From Bacteroidales bacterium (GTDB lineage: Bacteria > Bacteroidota > Bacteroidia > Bacteroidales > UBA10428): a stretch of DNA of 12,099 nt. Location of the stretch: assembly GCA_016926235.1 (NCBI GenBank), contig JAFGOZ010000647.1:1-12099 (forward strand), read 5' to 3'. Under the pieces are notes generated by a model. That model saw only the letters and a list, made by a program, of their open reading frames with translations, was not told where the DNA came from and did no database searches. Shown in pieces: positions 7,431 through 12,099 of the stretch. Positions within the stretch are counted from its first letter, which is position 1, and each line of letters starts with the position of its first letter. Both the position numbers and the translations under genes were made by a program.

Positions 7431-7440
7431 CCCTCCTCCT
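7431..7440 (-). promoter_or_regulatory. Strong Shine-Dalgarno (AGGAGGAGGG) of the phosphorylase
   Basis: The minus strand reads AGGAGGAGGG ending 7 bases before the ATG at 7423, and it overlaps the TAG stop of the kinase. No other gene in this window has such a site, and Bacteroidota rarely rely on one. It fixes the start at the first of two nearby Met codons and suggests translational coupling to the kinase. Confidence 0.75.
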
Positions 7441-8389
7441 AAACCTGTTCCTGTATCATAAGTCTTACAAAATCACCATAAGACAATATTTCACCGCTCT
7501 TAGACAATATCAACTTTGCATTCGGCGCCTGCGAAATCAGCATACCCTGTTCTATCTCCAGTACCATTGTTGTAAAGGAACTATCGGTAGCACCATCTCT
7601 GTTACGTGATCTGCGGTGTTCAAGTGTTTCCCGGGGTGTACTGTTAAGCAAAACAGGTATGTCAACACCCTGAAGGTTATGGTTGTTCCCGTGGGTCCAT
7701 TCTATTATAATTACGTTTTTATTGCTGAAATCAACAGGATCATACCAGAGTTCCGTCTCTTCTCTGCCCATTCTTTTAAGAAATATTCTGGATTCACCGT
7801 TTTTAAACCGTGATATGATCCCGGTGAGTTCTTTAAAATCTATTTCATTTGTGGTTCCCAGATAATTTTTAAGACCGTTACGGCCTGCAGTCTGGTATAC
7901 AGAAAGCCATGGGTAACGACCAATGAAATTCTTGTTTGAATCATTTCCGCTTTCCTGCAGGTCTTTCAAAATGGCCAGCCTTCCTTCAGCATATTGTCCG
8001 TTCGATATAAGGCCATCTATCCCGCTTTTCCTGAAAACACGGAGTCTCTCCGCATCATTGTATTTTGGTATCCTGTGAGGATAGTTATCTCCGGAAAGGG
8101 TATAAGTGCCCAGACCCAGATTGTTAAGATAGTATGAGATAAGGGATGCAATCCCGGACTTGCCCACGCCTGATCCACCACAGACAACGACAACCGCACG
8201 CTGATAAGGGCTTTCATCAAGTACAGGTATAAGCAGTTCCAGTAATTTAGGGAAAATCACCGTGGCTTTTTGAATAAGCTGGGGACCTATATTTACTTTA
8301 TCACCTGGCATATCCCCTTTGGGTATGCTTTCTGTATCCACGATTTCTACAGGTTTCCAAGGGAGTTTTTGCTTGATTTTTTCGATCAT
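7439..8389 (-). CDS. P-loop small-molecule kinase (phosphoribulokinase/uridine kinase-like)
   Basis: Counting residues from the upstream Met at 8458, the protein has a Walker A loop G94-GSGVGKS101, an SGDNY motif (122-126) where the uridine kinase/PRK group has its catalytic Asp, a hydrophobic strand ending in Glu (NVIIIEWTHG, 248-257), and an arginine-rich lid RRSRNRDG (282-289). This is the layout of kinases for small metabolites in the PRK/uridine kinase/adenylylsulfate kinase group. I cannot name the substrate. The gene sits directly before a glucoside phosphorylase with a 15-base gap, so phosphorylation of the released acceptor (fructose, glycerate or other) is my inference. I chose Met24 (ATG at 8387-8389) because the preceding 23 residues look random and Met24 opens a helix. 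The longer form starting at 8458 cannot be excluded. No Shine-Dalgarno precedes either start. There is no signal peptide, so it acts in the cytoplasm. Confidence 0.82.
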   Translation of the reverse strand: MIEKIKQKLPWKPVEIVDTESIPKGDMPGDKVNIGPQLIQKATVIFPKLLELLIPVLDESPYQRAVVVVCGGSGVGKSGIASLISYYLNNLGLGTYTLSGDNYPHRIPKYNDAERLRVFRKSGIDGLISNGQYAEGRLAILKDLQESGNDSNKNFIGRYPWLSVYQTAGRNGLKNYLGTTNEIDFKELTGIISRFKNGESRIFLKRMGREETELWYDPVDFSNKNVIIIEWTHGNNHNLQGVDIPVLLNSTPRETLEHRRSRNRDGATDSSFTTMVLEIEQGMLISQAPNAKLILSKSGEILSYGDFVRLMIQEQV

Positions 8390-8540
8390 TATATTTCGAT
8401 TTTTGTTTTTGTCAGAAGCAACATTTACTGTGGATGGCTGCTTGAATGCATACCACATACACAGGATATAAATTTGGTTTTGGACCTATTTCAACTTTCC
8501 ATTATTACTTAATAAAGGTATCTGAACAAAGATTTCCGCC

Positions 8541-8572
8541 CCCTCGCCATTCAGGGAAGACATGGCGAGAGG
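8541..8572. repeat. Stem-loop between ceramidase-like gene and kinase
   Basis: CTCGCCAT (8543-8550) pairs perfectly with ATGGCGAG (8562-8569) around an 11-base loop; two further C-G pairs follow after one mismatch. It is GC-rich in an AT-rich gap. No T-tract follows on either strand, so it is not a classic intrinsic terminator. It could end the ceramidase-like transcript (about 150 bases past its stop) or lie in the leader of the kinase. The rest of the gap 8459-8721 shows no gene. Confidence 0.4.
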
Positions 8573-8721
8573 ACAGAAACAACTTTTCATTCTATTACAT
8601 TAATGAATAAAAGAAATCCCTTTTCACATCTGGCTGTAACACCTGCGGTAAAAGTTTATATTCCCCGGTATGGAATTATAAAACTCCATTCCCTTTATCT
8701 TAAAGCCTGATGCAATCCGGT

Positions 8722-10107
8722 TTATTTGAGTTTTTCCATCTGATCAAGAATACCATCAATTATTCCCCTTTCAGCATAACCAGGTTTTACCCTGGATGAT
8801 AATACTTCAAATACGTTCATTCCGAATGAAGCATCATCAGGTATATAACCTGTGGTTGCCGATCCATTGGCAATTGTAACCATCATTGTTCTGGCATACG
8901 GCGATTCTTTCATAAACTGTGTTCCAATTGCATTATATGTTTCGCCGCTAACCGTGCCAAGAACGATATCCCCAATCATTAGTACACCAATTCTAATCGT
9001 TACCGGATCAGCATCTTCATAAGTTCCTTCAATGCCACCCCTGCCTTGATTGGTGCGTCTGCGACCGGGCAAGGAAATAAGCTCTTGTGAGGCTTTAATT
9101 TGGGCTTCATCTAACCAGCGATTAGTGAGTCTCATCACCTGTTTTACTTCTTCACCAAGCATAACACCCATAGCATCATTAATCAATTCCTGCTCATGCA
9201 TAAGTCTTTGAACAACAGGATCTTTTCTGTCTAAACCTGTACCTCCGGGAGGCATTGAATTACTAATATCTATGCCTCTTGAAGCATATTCTTTGATCCT
9301 TATGTCTCTTAAATTAAAGGTTTGCTGGAAATAAATCGGGTTCTGATCGCCATGGGCACCTGATGACCAGACTGCGACAATTTTATTATTGAACGAATCT
9401 TCAATATATCTTGAAGTGGCCCCGGGTACACAACCACTAACCATATCAAACTGGCCCATGATAACCGCATGCATTGCGTAATTGTAATATACTGCAATGG
9501 GAGTATCGTCAAGCGCTTTAAATGTAATAACATAAACCTTTTTATCAGAAGGTCCGTCATAGTTAGCTCCTTCCCACCATGTCCTGGTCTTGGGATCAAT
9601 TATATCTCTTTTCACATTGATATAGGAAACACCTGTACCCCAGCCGATTTTAGCAGGTTGCAGTTTATCTACTGCTTTTTTTACTGTAGTAAAGATCTTT
9701 TCATCCTGGGCGGCGATACGACCAACACTATGGGAATGAGTGCTCGATAGCACAACATTTTTAGCAGGAATACCTAGCTCCTTCTCCATCCGTTCGGTTG
9801 AAGCTTTCCATGACTGTTCATTCTGATTGCCAGCTACAGTAACCAATGCAGATCTTGTTATCCCGTTGTCAATGACAATTGCCCTGATATAGACGCTGTC
9901 GTGAATCCCTAATGAATTTGTGCCTAATTCTTCCAATTTAGGAGTTACGTTCAACTTAGCTGCACCTACTCTTAACTGTGATTGAGTATTCTGAGCAACA
10001 CTTACCTGTGCAGCTACTGTTTTGGCTTTAGCAGATTGTTTCGCCTGAGCAAAGCAACCTATTGGTCCAATTAAGATTGAAAAAATTAAAAGTATAATTT
10101 TTTTCAT
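8722..10107 (-). CDS. Secreted neutral/alkaline ceramidase N-terminal domain protein
   Basis: The 461-residue protein has a signal peptide ending near GCFAQ (residue 21), then the neutral/alkaline non-lysosomal ceramidase N-terminal domain: VGAAKLNVTP (47-56), SVYIRAIVIDNG (71-82), SSTHSHS (121-127), YNYAMHAVIMG (208-218), WSSGAHGDQNP (247-257), SGETYNAIG (387-395) and ANGSATTGYIPDD (413-425). From the Pseudomonas ceramidase, likely zinc ligands are a His of THSHS, His213, Glu389 and Tyr421. Residue 256 is Asn where that enzyme has its catalytic Ser (GNLSP versus GDQNP). The C-terminal Ig-like domain of true ceramidases is absent; those are near 650-700 residues. I therefore read it as a zinc-dependent exported amide or ester hydrolase of this superfamily, not as a proven ceramidase. 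A low-complexity Ala/Lys/Gln linker fills residues 22-45. Confidence 0.88.
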   Translation of the reverse strand: MKKIILLIFSILIGPIGCFAQAKQSAKAKTVAAQVSVAQNTQSQLRVGAAKLNVTPKLEELGTNSLGIHDSVYIRAIVIDNGITRSALVTVAGNQNEQSWKASTERMEKELGIPAKNVVLSSTHSHSVGRIAAQDEKIFTTVKKAVDKLQPAKIGWGTGVSYINVKRDIIDPKTRTWWEGANYDGPSDKKVYVITFKALDDTPIAVYYNYAMHAVIMGQFDMVSGCVPGATSRYIEDSFNNKIVAVWSSGAHGDQNPIYFQQTFNLRDIRIKEYASRGIDISNSMPPGGTGLDRKDPVVQRLMHEQELINDAMGVMLGEEVKQVMRLTNRWLDEAQIKASQELISLPGRRRTNQGRGGIEGTYEDADPVTIRIGVLMIGDIVLGTVSGETYNAIGTQFMKESPYARTMMVTIANGSATTGYIPDDASFGMNVFEVLSSRVKPGYAERGIIDGILDQMEKLK

Positions 10108-10176
10108 GCTGTAATGTTTTATATCTAGAGTAAGAAATCCTTCGTTTGAATTTTGTTTTCCGTTTAGTTAGTATAA

Positions 10177-10184
10177 CAAAATTA
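10177..10184 (-). promoter_or_regulatory. Candidate Bacteroidota -7 box (TAATTTTG) for the ceramidase-like gene
   Basis: The minus strand reads TAATTTTG, an exact TAnnTTTG match about 70 bases upstream of the start at 10107. It lies in a very AT-rich stretch. No TTTG -33 element is apparent at the expected distance. Confidence 0.38.
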
Positions 10185-10266
10185 GCGTTTTAAATATAAT
10201 TATTTAATTGTGATTTACTTAATAGTTCTTGTCACCTTAATTATCCCAAAATTAATCCGGTATTCC

Positions 10267-10422
10267 TCAGTTAGTCTGTCTCGCTAAGGCCTCTCCCTCA
10301 GGAGTTCGTCGCCATGAGAAATATTCATCAAGTACTTTGAATGATTCAGCACTGGGTACCGGCCCTTTGTGTGGCGTCTGGTTGAAGTGCATAACTGGGA
10401 TAATCCTGATGCTGATCGAAAT
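10267..10422 (-). pseudogene. Orphan C-terminal coding remnant, possibly metallo-hydrolase
   Basis: On the minus strand an open stretch of about 51 codons ends in TGA at 10267-10269. It includes IRIIPVMHFNQTP, then PSAESFKVLDEYF, and ends ALARQTN. The composition is protein-like, and the local base composition is richer in GC than the flanking AT-rich spacer. No plausible start or upstream body is present: the frame meets a stop (10444-10446) inside the duplicated segment that begins at 10433. The run IIPVMHF resembles the VVIPMHF metal-binding strand of the UlaG-like hydrolase next door (10477-11223), so it may be the tail of another member. Beyond MHF the two do not align well, so the identity is uncertain. 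Because it stops beside the duplication boundary, I infer that a deletion or insertion removed the rest. The remaining part of the 10108-10476 gap holds only promoter candidates. Confidence 0.5.
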
Positions 10423-10432
10423 AATAGTAAAA

Positions 10433-10512
10433 TAATTATTTGATTATCTTTGGAATATTACTTTAAAATCAATCCAATGAAAAAGTTATTCGGAATTTTG
10501 CTTATAGCATTA
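10433..10512 (+). repeat. Duplicated promoter/leader/start segment (partner at 766-845)
   Basis: These 80 bases are matched by 766-845 in the same orientation at 69 positions with no gap. They cover 44 bases upstream of the ATG at 10477 and the first 36 coding bases. The conservation of non-coding leader shows duplication rather than convergent signal-peptide similarity. Confidence 0.85.
10445..10452 (+). promoter_or_regulatory. Candidate Bacteroidota -7 box (TATCTTTG) for the UlaG-like gene
   Basis: TATCTTTG matches TAnnTTTG exactly and would start transcription near 10457-10460, about 17-20 bases before the ATG at 10477. It also argues against the upstream TTG start at 10450, which lies inside the box. 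A -33 element is not evident. The duplicated copy near 778-785 has lost the motif. Confidence 0.45.
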
Positions 10513-11223
10513 GTAAACACCGGTTTAGTGATCAGTCAGACCACAACCAATTTAACATGGTTTGGCCAGTCAACCTTTCTGATGAGTACCGGAGATGGAG
10601 TAAAAATTTTAATAGACCCGGTAAATCCAGGTATGGCAAAGGTAGAAGTGCCGGATATCATTGATCTGGTCACAATATCGCATGAACACGGAGATCATAA
10701 TTATGTTGCCCTGGCAAAAGGGAATCCGGTTATTATTCATGGACTCAAGGGATCTGATTATGCCAAAGTTGATACGGTATTTAAGGGGATTCATGTTTAT
10801 ACTGTCGGATCATTCCATGACAACCAGGGAGGGAGCCAGCGCGGGAAAAACGCAATTTTCGTTTTTGAATTACCGGGATCAAAGGTAGTTCACCTTGGAG
10901 ATCTTGGTCACCTGCTCAGTGAGAGCCAGGTTGCAGCTATCGGGGCGGCAGATATTCTCATGATACCCGTTGGGGCAGGACCCACAATTGATCTTCAATC
11001 GGCTATGGAAGTCATTAAGCAACTAAAGCCCAGGGTAGTTATTCCGATGCATTTTACACCGGCAAATGCACCTCCGGGTGGTTTCAGGCTTGGGACAGTT
11101 GAAGATTTCCTAAAAGTTGTTGGTACTACTTATGATATTGAATACTCCAAACATACTGAAACATTTATTGCAGGTAAGCTCCCCTTAAAAACAACAATTA
11201 TGGTTATGAAAACGTCGGAATGA
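10477..11223 (+). CDS. Secreted UlaG-like metallo-beta-lactamase-fold hydrolase
   Basis: The 248-residue protein starts with a signal peptide (residues 1-20, ending GLVIS, then QTTT). The fold's metal-binding motifs follow in order: NLTWFGQSTFLM (25-36), ILIDPVN (44-50), SHEHGDH with His69, His71, Asp73 and His74, GSFHD with His114, VVHLGDLGH with Asp142, and VVIPMHF with His192. This arrangement is that of the UlaG/Zn-dependent hydrolase group of the metallo-beta-lactamase superfamily. UlaG itself is a cytoplasmic lactonase, so an exported member acts on another, unknown substrate. Length is normal for the group. I chose ATG 10477 because it opens the signal peptide; a frame-compatible TTG at 10450 would add nine residues and overlaps the promoter box. 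It is the only complete gene on the plus strand and is divergent from the ceramidase-like gene. A broken duplicate of its 5' end lies at 766-846. Confidence 0.92.
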   Translation: MKKLFGILLIALVNTGLVISQTTTNLTWFGQSTFLMSTGDGVKILIDPVNPGMAKVEVPDIIDLVTISHEHGDHNYVALAKGNPVIIHGLKGSDYAKVDTVFKGIHVYTVGSFHDNQGGSQRGKNAIFVFELPGSKVVHLGDLGHLLSESQVAAIGAADILMIPVGAGPTIDLQSAMEVIKQLKPRVVIPMHFTPANAPPGGFRLGTVEDFLKVVGTTYDIEYSKHTETFIAGKLPLKTTIMVMKTSE

Positions 11224-11263
11224 TGGTCTCTTCACTCATCCTGCACTCCTTACTCTGAATTTT

Positions 11264-11575
11264 TTATCCTTTTGCTGTGGGAAGGTCAGGTTCAAGATAA
11301 TCCCTGAGAGCCTTTACATATTCAGTGAACCTTTTCCTGCCGAGAGGAGTGATACGGCATAGAGTACGGGGGTAGTTTCTGCTGAATTTCTTTGTTACCT
11401 CAATATATCCTGCATCTTTAAGTTTTGAGATCTGTACACTGAGGTTTCCCGCTGTAGCCCCTGTTTGTTCCTGAATGAAGGTAAAATCAGCAGATTCAGA
11501 GCTCATCAGCAGGGAAACGACTGCAAGCCGCAGCTGCGAATGTAGAACTGGATCGAGATCTTTAAACTGCGTCAT
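11264..11575 (-). CDS. Winged-helix transcriptional regulator (HTH_34 type)
   Basis: The 103-residue protein is a compact winged helix. LDPVLHSQLRLAVVSLLMSS (7-26) is the first helix pair, DFTFIQEQTGATAGNLSVQISKLKDAGYI covers the helix-turn-helix with the recognition helix near 42-54, and VTKKFSRNYPRTLCRITPLG (60-79) forms the wing. This matches the small regulators of the MarR-like 'winged helix DNA-binding' group frequent in Bacteroidota. No ligand-binding or sensor domain is present. Its start overlaps the end of the membrane-protein gene by 14 bases, so translation is coupled and the pair is one operon. In such pairs the regulator is thought to control the operon or the membrane partner; that is inference here. 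It converges with the UlaG-like gene; the 40-base gap between them (11224-11263) has a short T-run but no good hairpin. Confidence 0.88.
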   Translation of the reverse strand: MTQFKDLDPVLHSQLRLAVVSLLMSSESADFTFIQEQTGATAGNLSVQISKLKDAGYIEVTKKFSRNYPRTLCRITPLGRKRFTEYVKALRDYLEPDLPTAKG

Positions 11576-12092
11576 GACCGACCTTTCTTTTCAACATATA
11601 TCCCGGGATGAGGTAACCAGTCAGCATTGCAGCGGGGACAGCCAGTGCTGTTATATCGTGAGTACCGAAATGAGCTACTAAGGCAAATACCCAGAAGGTA
11701 ATTGCTCCGGCTGTCAGTGGTTTGAATTTTATCACAAAACCACTTATAAACAGAGGTATAGCAACCATGGTAAGGATCAGCGGAGCAAATGACCACATGG
11801 TTTTCCATAAAATAACAGTGAGTATAACTGATGCGATAAGGAATGCTATCCATGTCCATACGTAGATCATGGTGGCATAAGTTATCACTTTTTCCTGACG
11901 ACCTTTTAAGTAACCATATATTATAGACACAAATACTCCAGGTATTACAAAGAACCATACATACCAGGGAGATGCGAAATCAGTAAATTTCCACAGCAGA
12001 TATTCAGACAGGCTGCATGCGAATATCAGCCAACCCCAGAAGAGCAGGTGGAAGCTGCTCTGGCGGATGTTTATTTTTGTCCTGTTGATCAT
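11562..12092 (-). CDS. Membrane protein of unknown function, about six helices
   Basis: The 176-residue protein is hydrophobic, with likely membrane helices near residues 14-34, 43-61, 74-96, 102-122, 127-142 and 148-166, a Lys/Arg-rich loop at 63-68 (KGRQEK), and a basic tail (MLKRKVG) that should face the cytoplasm. It has no signal peptide and I recognise no enzymatic motif. Trp and Tyr are abundant in the second and third helices. It is the first gene of a two-gene operon: its TAA stop lies 14 bases inside the winged-helix gene. Integral membrane proteins paired with this type of small regulator are common in Bacteroidota, but their role is not known to me. The start at 12092 is seven bases from the window edge, so a longer form cannot be excluded. 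Confidence 0.82.
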   Translation of the reverse strand: MINRTKINIRQSSFHLLFWGWLIFACSLSEYLLWKFTDFASPWYVWFFVIPGVFVSIIYGYLKGRQEKVITYATMIYVWTWIAFLIASVILTVILWKTMWSFAPLILTMVAIPLFISGFVIKFKPLTAGAITFWVFALVAHFGTHDITALAVPAAMLTGYLIPGYMLKRKVGHDAV

Positions 12093-12099
12093 TTCCGTA

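Noticed and set aside
8390..8458. N-terminal extension of the kinase from the ATG at 8458
   Set aside because: The 23 residues look random, have no Shine-Dalgarno, and precede a Met that opens a regular helix; kept only as an alternative.
8667..8692. Weak hairpin ATGGA...TCCAT near the end of the ceramidase-like gene as a terminator
   Set aside because: Only five pairs with an A/T-rich loop and no T-tract; not distinguishable from chance.
10450..10476. TTG start nine codons upstream of the UlaG-like ATG
   Set aside because: It lies within the TATCTTTG promoter box and would place charged residues before an otherwise normal signal peptide. The ATG at 10477 is also the boundary kept in the duplicated copy.
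11224..11263. Bidirectional terminator between the convergent UlaG-like and winged-helix genes
   Set aside because: A T-run is present, but I could not find a stem of useful length in the 40-base gap.

Overview
The window looks like chromosomal DNA of a member of the Bacteroidota. The evidence is: AT-rich sequence; several secreted proteins whose signal peptides end in the typical ...FGQ, ...SAQ, ...FAQ or ...ISQ; four exact matches to the Bacteroidota -7 promoter consensus TAnnTTTG in front of genes; mostly no Shine-Dalgarno sequences; and a winged-helix regulator / membrane protein pair of a type common in that phylum. Genus cannot be assigned from sequence reading alone.

Layout. Almost everything is on the minus strand. 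From left to right: the N-terminal part of a secreted serine hydrolase (1-434, cut by the window edge); a lipoprotein serine hydrolase of the EstB/LovD-like beta-lactamase superfamily (843-2108); an SGNH/GDSL esterase (2331-3140); a secreted alpha/beta hydrolase (3236-4156); an MFS transporter (4354-5583); a GH13_18 sucrose-phosphorylase-like enzyme (5702-7423) coupled to a P-loop small-molecule kinase (7439-8389); and a secreted neutral-ceramidase-like metallohydrolase (8722-10107). On the plus strand lies a secreted UlaG-like metallo-beta-lactamase-fold hydrolase (10477-11223). The right end holds a two-gene overlapping operon of a six-helix membrane protein and a winged-helix regulator (12092-11264).

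How the genes may work together. Two themes show. The first is a set of exported hydrolases for ester or amide bonds, with no SusC/SusD pair in view. The second is a cytoplasmic phosphorolysis module: transporter, glucoside phosphorylase and kinase, in which the kinase could phosphorylate the acceptor released by the phosphorylase. The phosphorylase has a helical insertion of about 68 residues in domain B, next to where acceptor specificity is set in this family, so its substrate may not be sucrose.

The most notable hidden structure is gene decay. The gaps hold three broken fragments. One is an 80-nt copy (69/80 identical, no gaps) of the promoter, leader and signal-peptide start of the UlaG-like gene, fused to the 3' end of the serine hydrolase at 766-846. 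The second is a 47-codon C-terminal remnant of an alpha/beta hydrolase directly behind the SGNH stop (2186-2332). It still carries the catalytic His that the intact neighbouring alpha/beta hydrolase has lost. The third is an orphan C-terminal reading frame of about 51 codons at 10267-10422, which stops just short of the duplicated promoter segment. The window therefore reads as an accessory hydrolase island built and eroded by duplication and deletion. No RNA gene, CRISPR array, insertion sequence or phage gene was seen.
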